From Cloeon dipterum (taxonomy: Eukaryota; Arthropoda; Insecta; Ephemeroptera; Baetidae), in the NCBI RefSeq assembly GCF_949628265.1, contig NC_088790.1, positions 10,296,545 to 10,360,544 of the forward strand: a stretch of DNA of 64,000 nt, written 5' to 3'. Below the pieces are notes generated by a model. The model saw nothing but the letters and a program-made list of their open reading frames with translations. It did no database searches and was not told where the DNA came from. Positions within the stretch are counted from its first letter, which is position 1, and every line of letters starts with the position of its first letter. The position numbers and the translations under genes were made by a program. This document shows positions 12,101-25,350 of this stretch, in pieces.

Positions 12101-15100
12101 TTTGCTTAATATCCGTCTGCTCCGCTCGTAGCCCGAAATGAATGAATGGATGCCAGAGAACAAAAGCAGATAAAGCCCCTTCGGTTTGCAGGTACAACGT
12201 GTTCTTCATGTTCGTGACGTACGTGGTGCCGATCGTGGTCATGTCCATCACGTACGCCAGGGTCGGCATTGAGCTGTGGGGAAGCCAGAGCATTGGCGAG
12301 TGTACGCAGCGCCAGATGGAGAACATCAAGTCAAAACGCCGGGTGAGTGCTTTCGTGTTTAGAATTATTCAATGCATGAAACGTGACTGACCCGCTCAAC
12401 GAGATTTCCCATTTCAGTATGCATAGTTTGCAGGATCGATAATTTCACTTTTTAACAGTGGGGTGGATTACAGCACTGTTTTTTAGCTTGACCTTGAAAC
12501 ACTGTACAATGCTATCCTTATGACCAGCGTTGCCATTTTCTTTCAAGGTTGCGTTGCCGTAATTCGCCCTAGTGGCCCATGCACTCGGATCATAATTCAT
12601 TTTAGAGAGGCCCGGCTTAGGATCCACTCAGGATAACGTAATTTTTCATTGGAACATTATTTATTAACCACGACACGATTAAAACAGGTGGTGAATTTTG
12701 CGTCATTTTTGTCACATTCATAAATTTCTGAGAGGGTTTCCTGCCTAACGTCTACTGTGGCCAAAGCTTAAATTTAGTCTTGAACCAAGTCTTGCTAAAC
12801 AACAAAACTGGAAGAATACCAATAATTCAGACCAAGAAAATATTTTTCCGTAGGGAAATTGGTTATAGAAATTCGGAAATGAATTTTTGTCAATTTTTGT
12901 TACTCTCACTCTCTTCCACTCCTTAATTCATTTTTTGTAGCTGTAGCGGCACAGGAGCGCGGTCCAGCCGTTTTGATGGGAGCCAACAATTGCTGTCGGT
13001 TCAATTATAGCAATTTTGCATTATTTCTTGACAGCAGAAAGATGATTTTAAAACAAAAATTCAGTTTTCGGCCGTCAGCCACTCGGTGCGGACGTGCAGG
13101 GTCGTTTTTATAGTGCGCAGAATCCGATTCAAAGGGTTCTGGTGTTGGGTTAGAGTCCGTTCGGATTTAAAAAAAATTATTCGTCTGAATTCATCGGTCT
13201 TCGTTATTTCAACCCTTCATAATATTCACATCTAAAATTTCTCAGTATCAAGTTTAACCTTATGTGAAACATCATAAAAAGTCTCAATTGACGTTCAAAG
13301 TTGTGAAAGGACTATTACGAAAAAATTGCAGAGTCGTCGTTTTGCGAAATTCTCGATGACTCCGCGCTTTGATACCTTTTGAATGCTAGCCTCCTCGTTT
13401 TCAACTGCGCCGCCATTTTTTTTCTACTCTTTGATGCCCGCAGCGTTATTAATTATCGGCGGAAATTGTTAGCTCAATGCAACCGTCGACGCCAGGGTGA
13501 AAAACGGGTTCCGCAATAGTGCCATTTTGCACAGCAAGCCTCTCGCGGAAGTCGTGTGTCGGTCGGTAATTGCACACTTTGTGCGAAGCCTTCGCTGGAC
13601 ATGACGGTTATATGACTGTGAAAGTAGCAATGAAAGCGCCATAGGGATTTCGCATGAATGAATCAATGCGCAGGCCACCCGCGGAACACGTCACCCACGC
13701 GGGTTGCATAACTTTCATTCTTGCAGGCGCTTTTCAATAATGAAAATAAATATTGAGATCAATAGACATTTCAAAGCTACTCAAATGTAAAATGAAAACA
13801 TTTTCGGTGGTTAGAAAATGGATTGATCTTATAAAAGAACACGTGTCGTGTTAAATTGCGATAAAGATGTTAATTAACGATTAATTGAAATGGCTGACAT
13901 TTTCCTCGTCTTTAAGGTTTCTACTCCTGGCTGAAGCCCTATTTCTTGAATATAAATTATATTAATACTGTCACAATTCAAATATTCACATTAATTAATA
14001 AACAATTTACAATCAAATATTGTAATCAGTTTAAAAAATACAGAAAAAATTTTTTTTATTGGTTTCAAGAAAAATACCTGGTATTTTAATTAATCATGAC
14101 AAAAAGGCCTCGTTCTTCAGGAAAATTAGATCTTGATTTACAATTAGTGCACTGCGATTTCAAAAACGAAATTCATATCCGGAGGAATGCAACTAATGTT
14201 TTGCCTTTTGGCTGTTCTCTTTGCAGGTGGTAAAAATGATGATGGCAGTGGTGGCAATTTTCGTGGTGTGTTGGCTGCCGTTCCACGCGTATTTCATCGT
14301 GACATCGCACTTGCCCGAGATCACCACCGCCTCGTACATCCAGGAGGTTTACCTCGCTATTTACTGGCTCGCCATGTCCAACTCCATGTACAATCCCATC
14401 ATCTATTGCTGGATGAACTCTAGGTATGCACATTCCACCAAATTAACTAGTTACAGATTTTCCCAGCCAAAATTAAATTGGAAGGAAAAAACCAGCAATT
14501 CCATGTTGTTAACAGGGGTGTCTTTATTATGCCTACTATTTTCAACTGTCTACTGTAGACCTAGTTTATAGAAATTGAAAAAAAAATGAAATCATAAATA
14601 GTCGCTTTTCAAATATTTCAGTTACAATATTTAAACAAAAAGAAAAACAACTAATGCAACGCAAAATCACTTAAAAAAACGAGAGGACCAACGAATAATT
14701 ACCGCATTTCACAATTATATTTTACTCAAGTATTTTGTGCAGCTTAAATTTAATATATATACATTTTTTAACTGCTATGAAGATTTCGACTTTTTATGAC
14801 CTGCATTTTATTTAAACGTGCCGAGATTGAGTTTTTTTGGCAACACCCCTGTTGAGTGGGAATTTTTTTGATTTTGCGCTGACAGCGATGGGTGCGTAGC
14901 AAGCAGAACAAAAAGTGCCGAAGGCCGGATGCGCCAGCGGCTGCTGATTAATTGAACGGCCTTTTGTTGTCCGGCAGCGCGTCGGAAGCAGTGCGCGTCC
15001 GACGTCCTGTGAAATTGTGAATCGAGCGCGCGCGTGATTCGAATTGGAGCGACAACAGATATAAAAATGAATAAATTTTACAATGCTGTTCGTTTCAAAC

Positions 15101-16601
15101 AAACTTCCCCATACTAAGAAGAGCTTTTCCACGACCATCACTGCCACGCGATTCCCTTCTTTCCGCTCGGGGGAGTCCGATATTTATGTTCATCAAAGTT
15201 TAAACGAGCTGAGCGTTAAATGAACGGAGCAATGGACGTTTTAATTTCATTTTCCTGTATCTGGCAAACGAATATCATTAATTGTCAAACTCGGGAGCTG
15301 CAAATATGCTGCTCTAGATTTTTGTAATAGTTAAACATGATTGAACTAGATTAATAAATCCAGGCACAAGCACAGAAAAACTTCTTACGCACGTGTTACT
15401 ATTTTAAAATTTAAATATTTGAAATCCAAATATTTCGTTTTTTATTTAAAAAAGATTTGGTATATATCGTATATATTGACTTTGGTTAAAATTAGGAACT
15501 TTGTAGCTGACTATGAATCTAGCTTAGAAAATATGGATATCAATTCCTTACATTTATAAATCGAATGAACTCGCATTTTCAGTCTGGTTTCTTTCATTAG
15601 GTCAATACTAGGGCTGTAAAGTTTTGACGGGTTTTTTTCGAAAAATAGTTGACTCCTTTCAGAATGTTTTTTTATGCAAATTGAATGGTTTTTGTCAGTG
15701 TCGAAGCCGATTTAAACGGTCTTTAAGACATTGTTTTAGCCCAATTTGTACGAAGTGGCCAATTACATTTCTAATTGGCACGCATCACCGTGAAATGGTG
15801 TTAACCTTTCTTGAGGAAAAACTCAAGATTAAGACCAAAAATGACCACAGATTCGATCTTCTGTTGAGGATAAAATGGGAAAAGCTTCGAAAAAATTATC
15901 AATCGTTTTAATTTCATAGGAATTGTTTTTTCATATTTATTCTGCTTCTAAAATTAATTTATAGGGGTCAGGCTCACGTCAGCTAGAGTTATTAAAAAGC
16001 TTTTTTGACGAAAAATAATTAGACGGGTTGGGAGTCTTGTACGTTATTAACTATTCCCAAATTCTTTTAAGTTGACAGCTGTCTATAAAGCTCAACAGTT
16101 AATTATCATCTCTGTTGAACATTTTATATTTTTTTATCAAATTTATTGATCAAATCGCCGACACAAAGGTTTTCAGAACAAAATGTATAATGTTTGAAAA
16201 CAAACCTGGAAGATTTAGATTTCAAGTTTATTTTCTTAGAAATGGTTCAACATTAACAACCGTGTCTCTCTGAAACAACTAATGGTAATGCGATTTTTTG
16301 CAGGTTCCGCCGTGGCTTCAAGCAGTTCTTTTCGTGCTGCCCGGGCATCTCGGTGCCGCAGGAGCCGCTTACCCGGCGCGAGGTGGTCACCAGTAGATAC
16401 AGCTGCTCTGGATCGCCCGAGATGCATTGCAGAATCATTCGCAATGGCAAGAAAAGTACGCGCGAGAGCAATGAGGAGTTAGAATCGGAGGCGTCGGCTG
16501 CGCCAGAAGCTGCCGGCGAAAATTTTATCCTCGCGGCCCTCGACAAACGCGGGGGAGAAATGGAATTAGCGCAAATTGAGTTTGTCGTGCCTCCAGGGTG
16601 A
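9101..16601 (+). CDS. TkR86C: Natalisin/tachykinin-type neuropeptide receptor (TkR86C-like), 3' exons
   Basis: This is a rhodopsin-family GPCR for an arthropod tachykinin-like peptide (natalisin group), acting in the plasma membrane through G proteins. Four exons join cleanly: 9,101-9,316, 12,192-12,342, 14,227-14,423 and 16,304-16,601 (stop TGA). The first begins at the end of TM3 with the Y of the DRY motif, followed by MAIVNPLRPRM. TM4, the second extracellular loop with its conserved Cys (VCYAEWP), TM5, the loop GSQSIGECTQRQ ending in KSKRR, TM6 (VVCWLPFH) and TM7 (LAMSNSMYNPIIY) follow, then FRRGFKQFFSCCPG with likely palmitoylated cysteines and a roughly 80-residue tail. The loop and TM7 match TkR86C better than TkR99D, as I recall those families. 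The DR codons, TM1-TM3 and the N-terminus are absent, so the first half lies left of the window. Introns are 1.9-2.9 kb. Confidence 0.9.
9317..12191 (+). other. Receptor intron with a perfect 11-bp inverted repeat and a GC-rich patch
   Basis: This is the intron between the TM4 exon (donor GTGAGA) and the TM5 exon (acceptor TTTGCAG). It is AT-rich apart from a GC-rich patch at about 10,640-11,150 that has long open frames on both strands but no recognisable protein. A perfect hairpin-forming inverted repeat lies at 11,214-11,239. I see no other gene. Confidence 0.6.
11214..11239. repeat. Perfect inverted repeat, 11-bp arms, 4-nt loop
   Basis: The left arm CTCGAGAGAAA (11,214-11,224) and the right arm TTTCTCTCGAG (11,229-11,239) are exact reverse complements separated by TGAT. 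It lies inside the receptor intron. It could be a cruciform or RNA hairpin, or a chance palindrome; nothing nearby assigns a function. Confidence 0.6.
12343..14226 (+). other. Receptor intron between the TM5/ICL3 and TM6 exons
   Basis: Intron with donor GTGAGT after the CGG codon and acceptor TTTGCAG. It is mostly AT-rich with a moderately GC-rich patch near 13,380-13,700. No coding signal is seen. Confidence 0.6.
14424..16303 (+). other. Receptor intron between the TM7 exon and the tail exon
   Basis: Intron with donor GTATGC after the arginine following WMNS and acceptor TTTTTTGCAG. It holds a GC-richer patch near 14,810-15,230 and otherwise AT-rich DNA. An unspliced transcript would read through into about 49 extra codons from the TM7 exon before a stop at 14,571. 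Confidence 0.6.
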
Positions 16602-16994
16602 TTGCGAGTGAACTCCGGCTGCCAAATGAAATTCAATCTGTGCCATTATAAGCTAACTGCAATACAAGAAGATTTTCGGGAAACTCAATTTAACAAATTG
16701 GATCCTTTTTCCTTTTGTTGTGCCTCATACCTGAGATTGAAGAAAAATGTTTTTCATTGAAATTAAGTGAAATTAAAATGAAAGCGATAATTTCCGAAAT
16801 TAATATTTGTTAAATTTAAACGTATTTTCATTAGTTGTATAATTTTTCTATAGTAATAGTTTATAAGAAGAAAACTTAAAATCGATTTTTAAATAATTTG
16901 TAAAATTATTTTGTGAGTAAAGGCACACCTAGTATAGTGTTGCGTAAACAAAAAAACGGAGAAGTGAAATGTAATAACTAAGAAAAACTTAAAA

Positions 16995-17000
16995 AATAAA
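16995..17000 (+). terminator. Candidate poly(A) signal of the receptor gene
   Basis: An AATAAA hexamer lies about 400 bp after the receptor stop codon at 16,601. It is the first clear canonical signal seen downstream in this AT-rich 3' region. The assignment is by position only. Confidence 0.35.
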
Positions 17001-17197
17001 CTCATGCATTGTTACTTAAATCTACACACATAGATATTTTAATTTAACATTAATTAATTAGCAGATTTTAAAAAATCCACTCCAGCTTTATCTCAATTTA
17101 CGTTAACATACATGCTATCATACAAATCATAAATTGGGGTTAAGGCTTGATTTACAGGTATGTTCGTATTGCAGATTCAGTCCACATTCCTCTGCAG

Positions 17198-17393
17198 GCA
17201 GCGGTGGCGTTGGAGGTGGGCGGCGCCTCCTCGTCGGCCCGAGGACCGCAGTACTACACATTTCGCGGCGGGGGCCGCGGAGCCAAGTGGCGTGGCAGCC
17301 GCAGAGACGGTGACCTCGGCGAGCCCTCCTGACAAACACCTGAGGGGGTGGGGCGAGGGGGTGGCAGTCGCCAACAGACCTGGATCTAAGAAT
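17198..17393 (+). CDS. Candidate alternative 3' exon, probably of the receptor gene
   Basis: A GC-rich block in AT-rich DNA is framed by a good acceptor (CTCTGCAG at 17,190-17,197) and a near-consensus donor (AAT|GTAAGT at 17,394). The open frame in phase with codons starting at multiples of 3 includes PEDRSTTHFAAGAAEP and ends SKN before the donor. A possible acceptor with TTTGCAG at about 18,086-18,092 would add only one codon before a stop. A weak donor in the receptor tail exon (GG|GTGATT near 16,594) could in principle feed it. I recognise no domain. It could equally be a GC-rich regulatory block. Confidence 0.25.
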
Positions 17394-17399
17394 GTAAGT

Positions 17400-20300
17400 A
17401 GTGGGATGTCTTTGGATTAAAAAATCCGATTAATTCGACCTTTAAATAAACGGGCAAATACCCTGGTATATTTCTAAAATGTCATAACCAGCTAAAACTA
17501 TTCAATTGAAAATTGAGCACCAATTGTAATATAGCATCCCTATCCAATGGTGTTTTTTACTTCAATGTTTGCCACTTTTTTAAATATTCTTTTAGAAAAC
17601 AAGTTGCAAGGAAGTTTTAACTTTAAAAAGGCAGATTAGAAAGACTTATTCTTGGTCTTAAAAAAACTGTCTATATTTTCAATTTTTTTCTCATAATGGG
17701 AATGAGACAATAGATTATTTAAGTTTGGTCATCTTTTTGAGATGCTATAGGGCAAAATTAATTATTTTGTCTGCTGTAATAGCTAAAGACTATATTTCAA
17801 TTTAAATTTCATTGTTCTTCATTCTTATTCTCTTTTCGCTATGAACTGTTACTAGCCCCCCACGGAGCACGAAAGGCAACTATTTTCTATCTTCTTAAAA
17901 ATTATTTATTTTTTGTGCTGTAACAATTCGAAGCTGTTTAGAAGGTGCGGGGCGAGAAGAGTTGCGTCACACCTTGATCACCTAATACGTCTGCCTAACT
18001 GATGAATTGCAAATTCCTCTTTTCTCCACTGTTATTTGCGCTTATTTTCTCCTTCGCTCCTTCTGTTGTCACATAAAAGTTTTTGTTTGCAGGTTTAAAA
18101 GGGAAGCGAAGAGATGCTAATGAACTGGCTCGCCGGCAGGCGGCACACATCCACACAACTCTCAGAGAGTAAGGGAGCACAAACTTTTTTAATGTATTCC
18201 CTTCTGCTCCTTTTCTCTTCCTTCCACCCTTTGACGCGCGCCGAAAGGAATTTTGCAGAAGAAAAGCTGGCTTTTCTGATACTCAAGGGGGAGCAGCTGC
18301 GGCTCCTCGTCTTCGAATCCTCCTTCTCCCCAGTCAGGGTGGTCGGCGGTGTTTTGTCTTGCACGCGGAAAAGACGCTGGAATTAATTAACTGACGCGAA
18401 ACAACAGCCCCGTTTGTCAATGTGGGCTGTGCGTTGATGTGTATTTTTCTCCTAGAAGGACAGAGTTTATCAAAATATTGGAAAGTTTGTCAAACTGTTA
18501 GATGCGCCATCGATTTAGGAAACAAAATCTATTTTTTATGAGCGCAAATTTGATTTCTCCTGGTCCTATAGAAACGTGCTTCGTGATCGGGAATTGGTAA
18601 TTTGAACTTTTGATGTGTTCATGTTGTATTATGGAACTGGATATCAAATCATAATCATGTTAAAAATGTAACACTACTTCACTTTTGCAAAAAGTATGTA
18701 TGATCTGATTTTCGTGAACTGGAAAATGGTTGAATTTGAATTTATAAAAGCAAACTGTGCTTGCCTTGCATAAAGAAGCTGAAAATGACCGTGCTAATAG
18801 AAAAGTGTCTATGACACTTGAAGCTGCGGTTCAGGTCTTTAAGGTTTAATAATTTTAATTTTTTAAATTACTTCAATGCTCAATTCCTTTTCATTGATGT
18901 AATAAACACTGTTACGTATTAACTTCATTACAAATGAAAAATGTTTTAAAAGAGCAAAAGATTCAAGACAAAAAGCAATAGCTTCTTTGTCAACATAATT
19001 ACGTGGGAAAATCAAAACTCTTACTACGAGATAGATGTGTAAGGATGTAGCGTTGCAAGAAGCCGTTCCTTTCATTGTCCATAAGTGAAATGTTTAAGAC
19101 ATAAGAAGTAATTTGCATTCCTCGACGAAGATGCTTCTGAATATCATTAGATGGCACATATATGTAGATTGTGAACATTCAAGGCAGGGTTCAGCTTTAT
19201 AGATATGCATTTCAATCAATTTTAGCCAAATCATATTTTGGCTGGTAAAAATTGGTACCAAATGACAATTAATGTTATTTATTTACATACAAAAATAAGA
19301 GGCTACCGCACGAGTATGAAATGCATTGCAAGTGTGAATAATATTTGGAATTTGGACCCACAAAGGAACAGCTATAAGAGCTTTTTAATTTGTGCAATTG
19401 GTGCGACATTCTATTGTTCCTAATTTTAAACAAGCACATGCCTTCCAGATGATCTATTTGGCAGAATGTAGGAAATTGCATCATCTTAACAAGCGAGATG
19501 AATCAAGCATTATTTTTTTTCAATCAACATGCTTTTATGGCTTGATTTGGTGCTGTATCAGTTTATCTTGATTTACTGCCAGATTTCAATGGTCTGTGGA
19601 CAGATTAGTGGAAATGACGGGTTAAATCTTAAGGAAAGAAATTCAGTATTGTATGATTTTTGAGCCCTGGTAAATTATAAAAAAGGTAAAACTTGCTGTA
19701 AATGTTACTCAAAGGAGCAAAACGCTCGCATGTGTCTGTGATGTTCAAATAAATAAAAAGTTGTGGATAATAGCTGTCGCCTTTTCTTCAATTTGCCTTG
19801 TAGGAAATGTTGCGTAGCTCATTATTTTTGCTTACGAGTCCATAAATATATAGGCTACAAGTCGATTTTTCCTGGGACACCTGAACAACTCTGGACGGGG
19901 ATACCAGTTTAGGTTGTCAATCAGAGATGGAATGAAATGAAGGCGGAGAGATGAGGTTTACTTGCTTTTATTGATTGGCAGACACCATGAGTAAATCATA
20001 AAATCGATTTCAACAAAATTGGTAAAGATGGTTATTTTTCACTGTCAGGCATTCAATCTTGCGCTATCAGATTCCGTTGAAAATTGCTATTACCAAGCTT
20101 CTACATAATTCAATAATGAAAATAAAAAACTTGGCACTTTCAGGGAGTTGTCAAATTAAAGTTTTGAGATAAAAATCTTGGGAGTGATTTCAAATGAAAT
20201 CATTCAGTTTTTTTAAAGTTTCTTTTGCAGTCTGAATGACTGTCCGGGAAGATGCAAATTTCAGTTGAACTTAAAAATAAGTCAAATATACTAGCACACG

Positions 20301-20808
20301 TTTCATTCAGGCAACATCTCATTTCATTTTTTTCTGATGATTTGTTGAGTAATGCCAAGCGAAGGTTTTGAATTAATTTTTCATGCCGCGACTATTTTAC
20401 TAAGGTGAAACATACAAATTTAAAGGAGATGAAAACCTATCCAAACCTACACTTTCAGTAATGGGGATTTTTTTTAAAAAACAACCACAGCGAGAAAAAT
20501 TAGTTCTGGCAGTTGATCCAATTTTGAAATGAACATGAACTAAATTATTGGCTTAATAGATCTTATGGCGAAATTGATAAAGTATTTACTACCAATGCAA
20601 CATCACGTCATCACTATGTAATAATCCAGGCTAGAGTTCTCATACATTTTTCCATAATACTTAAGCTATATGCACATAAATATTTAAGAAGAGAAAGACT
20701 GTCGAGCAAAATTATTGTTCATCGTAAATTAAAGGGAAAATACTTTGAATATTTACGTATCTTAAAGTCCTAAGATAATACTATCTCCATCATCCAAACC
20801 ATGGCGTT
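17400..20808. other. Intergenic AT-rich stretch
   Basis: No supported gene. A 90-codon + frame at 18,114-18,386 is overlapped by frames on the other strand and lacks motifs. The rest is AT-rich with short frames only. It separates the 3' end of the receptor gene (+) from the 3' end of the uncharacterised - strand gene. Confidence 0.45.
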
Positions 20809-23008
20809 CTAGACTTCTAGCATGGGCTTGAGTGCACTTTCTTGATACGACAGCTGCAAGCTGGCAATGTCCTCCTCCGTGTAAGGGCATTTGTTGGCGC
20901 GTCCCAGCTTGCGACGCAGACTGAGGCAATAATCCCGGCTGTCTTTGTTGGGCAGCTTTTCCACCAGGGCTGACATCTGCTCCAATATGCAGCCCTTGTC
21001 AAGATCAGTGCTCTCCCCTGCGTGGGTGAGCATTATATGAGTCGGATAAGTCAATAAAATTGGCGACGCACCTTCTATTTTAGACTTGGTGTCAACAGTC
21101 TTGAGCTGCATGACCAGACCACGCATTTGCTCGATCAAATCTGATTCAATCAGCAAGAAGTCATCCAAACAGTCATTTTCAGCAGCCTTGGTGACCAATT
21201 CCTTGAGCATTTAAAAATGTCAGTTAAAAATAATTGTATAATGAAAGTAGTTTAAACTGTAATTAGTAACAGGCTTAATTGAAAGCGTTCTAAGAGCTAC
21301 TACAGAAAACATGAGAATTTTAGTTGACGTTTCCGAAACAATAATAAACAATACAAACAAGCAGATCTCCCTGCTGACACCATCTTAAAATTGCTTTAAA
21401 TTATGCAACAATGCAAATTACTATCTATACACAGATTTAAATTCTAATTCTACACTAATACCTTATTTTCCTTTTGAGCATTATTCACATCAGGTTTGAC
21501 TGAGGCTGCAAGTGTCTCCATCGCTTCTGTCAACACCTCATTCACAAATTCAGCTGCTTTGCTATTCACACTCAATGTATCTTGGTTGTCATCAGAGATG
21601 AAAAGCTCCTAAATTTTAGTATTTGAGAATAGAAAAGCAGACGAGGTCAATAAAATAAATACCTGGCTACTATCTGGCTCCTCATCTTCAAATAATTTCT
21701 CCTCAAAGCCATCAAGTGAACTTGGGTGAGGAAGGTAGGGGAGATCACGGGACTTCGTGCTGTCAAAACTGACACTCACTGTTGCAAGCTCATTGTCAGA
21801 GTAGAACTCCTCCTCTTCGTCAGACACCATTCCTAGCTTCACCGCACTCTCAGCGAACTCGACGACCGAGTATCCAGCACCAATAATCACCGTATTAATA
21901 GCATTCAAGAAGACGTCATTTCCGTCGTAAGCCCTCCAATTTTTGAGAACCATCATCTCTTTAGCGGACTCTCCTGCTTTGTGCTTCATTGGCTTTGGTG
22001 GTGTCAAAGGCTACAAATCATCTAGTTATTAATCGAAATGGTTTAATTTTTCTCGACAACTTGAAGGAACAAATTTGTTTTGACCTTAATATAGAACACT
22101 GAATGATTTGTATTTTTTTATATCTATGCAAGGATTTGAAACTGCTAATCCGGTTATATACCGTTTAAATTTAAATTAAACAAGCTACATAAATATCAAA
22201 AAGTGAAATTTTTGGTGCGTTTAGACAAGATTAACTTTTAGAAAACAATTATAAATGCAAGATTTCATTGAATATGCTAAACTAATTCTTTGATGAGACA
22301 AAGATGTCGGTATGGTAAATTCGCTTTATTTTGAGGAATTCAGAATGATCTAATGGAATAGCATAAACGTAGAATTAACTCAAATTTTCTGAGAGCTTCA
22401 ATTTCCAGGAAAACCGCTGAATAATTTAATTATATTTCATTCCTTTGTTAAATAATCTTAAAATATATATTTAGGATGACTCAGGGTTAACCTATGTCTC
22501 TGCAAAAATATTTTAATCACGTACCTGTCATAAGCTATCAGAATTAATTTTCTATTCTTTTGATGGTAGGGATGGTAGATTAAATTAAGTTCAACAGAGC
22601 AGCAAAGGAGGACTTTGATTATTTATGGAAGTCTCACCAAAGTGAGAACAGCAGCTAAATATTTAATTCAAAGCTTTAAAAATCGATAGGTTTCTATTGA
22701 TTTATAGATATACATAAAAAAATATTTAGCAAATAACAATTTGACGCTTTGGACAGGCTCGACAAATTCAACGTGAGCCGCTTGACGAAACGAAGAAAAA
22801 ATCCCAAAATGTTCCTTTTTAGCGGCAATTGAACTTTCCAAAGACCTACCACATCTCCCAGGAGGTACTCCTCCAATTCATCAGGATCATAGCATTCTGA
22901 CAGGTCTGAGCCAAGTTCATCTAAGCGCTGATTAACCTCGTCGTTGGAAAGATCATTCATCTCACTGACGAAAGATTTCTCTCTTTGCTGCTCACAATCA
23001 GTTGGGTC
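20809..23008 (-). CDS. Uncharacterised acidic protein, five exons, 5' end unresolved
   Basis: I do not recognise this protein. Five exons splice in frame: 23,008-22,850, 22,010-21,663, 21,608-21,462, 21,201-21,072 and 21,017-20,809, with the stop at 20,809-20,811. They give about 330 residues. The first Met inside the leftmost-coded exon is at 22,960; 16 in-frame codons precede it up to an acceptor, so a further 5' exon (coding or untranslated) is expected near 23.1-23.6 kb. The N-terminal part is acidic with DELEEYLLGDV; the middle has a hydrophobic stretch (INTVIIGAGYSVVEFAESAV), an acidic run SDEEEEFYSDNE and a Pro-rich patch. The C-terminal half is predicted helical (AAEFVNEVLTEAMETLAASV; LVEKLPNKDSRDYCLSLRRK). 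There is no signal peptide or catalytic motif. It could be an adaptor or scaffold protein. The last intron is only 54 bp, stop-free and in frame. The acceptor of the fourth exon is pyrimidine-poor and less certain. Confidence 0.75.
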
Positions 23009-23039
23009 CTGTGTGATGATTAATACATATGATGTTAAT

Positions 23040-23995
23040 TAAATCTTGTAATCGTCTCCTTTTCCCTTTTCACCATTTTAAGTTAGATCGTTTCACCTGT
23101 ATGTAAGGCCTAAATGTAAATTGTATCTCTATAAGGACGTGTGTGTTCTCTCCTACTCAAGCTGTAAAAACTTTCATGCTTAATAATTGAGGATTTTGTA
23201 AAAAATCGCTGCTTCTTTTCTCTCAGGTCTATCTGTAATGTTCGTAATATTATTTACGTACATATACGTATGATACAGTAAAATTTAAAAAATTTATAAA
23301 TGATAATGTACATACAAAAACTTCCAACTTGCTGCAATGGAATGGAGAATGGAATTAGTGAATTTCATGCGAATATGTACATATAAAAGAATGACGGTGA
23401 AGCGGTGAAGAACTAAACTAAAAGCATCAGACCAAACAATTCAGGTTCAGACGTGCATCACGTCAGATTAATTTATTTGGGTTCACTCTTTCACTGTTCT
23501 GTTCACTCTTCACTGCTGCTTGTGCTTGCCTCACTTTTGGGCCAATCGCGCAGAAGACCGAGTTGGCGCCAGTGACAACAATTTAAACGAAAAGGAACAA
23601 AGAACCAATCACTGCCGAGAAAGCGTGAATGTGCCTCCGAAACGTGGTCATGCAGTGCCATCTATAATGCGCCGATAAAAATATACGTGTCACACTGTCA
23701 CCCAGGACCCAGGTGGTGTTGTTCTCAACAAGATCAGTACAGGTTTCGTGTTTTGCTTTTGCCGAGAGACAGACCTGATTGTGCGGCAAACCGGAATTTA
23801 TTTAGCTATCAACGCTTTTAGTTATAAGTCCAAAATCAAAAGCAGTGAAATGTTTAGAACTTGACCTGCCTTTGACATCGTCGTCGAATGACTGATCTTT
23901 GAGCTGCTGTGACAAATCAGGTGAGAAAATGTTGCACAAAAAATGTGATCTGTGCACGATACTCATTGAACCTTGCCATCACATCAGACGGAAGG
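23040..23995. promoter_or_regulatory. Divergent promoter region between the uncharacterised gene and DNAJC25
   Basis: The two genes are transcribed away from each other, with about 1 kb between their first supported coding exons. The untranslated first exons and both transcription starts should lie here, most likely around 23,430-23,900 where base composition is more balanced. I see no TATA box that decides either start. Open frames in the region overlap on both strands and have no motif. Confidence 0.4.
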
Positions 23996-25292
<1,297 letters not shown>

Positions 25293-25344
25293 TCTTGTAA
25301 TACAGGGGGCAGTTTTCTTCAATATTTATTACTTTGTTGTGTTT

Positions 25345-25350
25345 AATAAA
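25345..25350 (+). terminator. Poly(A) signal of DNAJC25
   Basis: AATAAA lies 53 bp after the DNAJC25 stop codon, which is typical spacing for a short 3' untranslated region. Confidence 0.7.
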
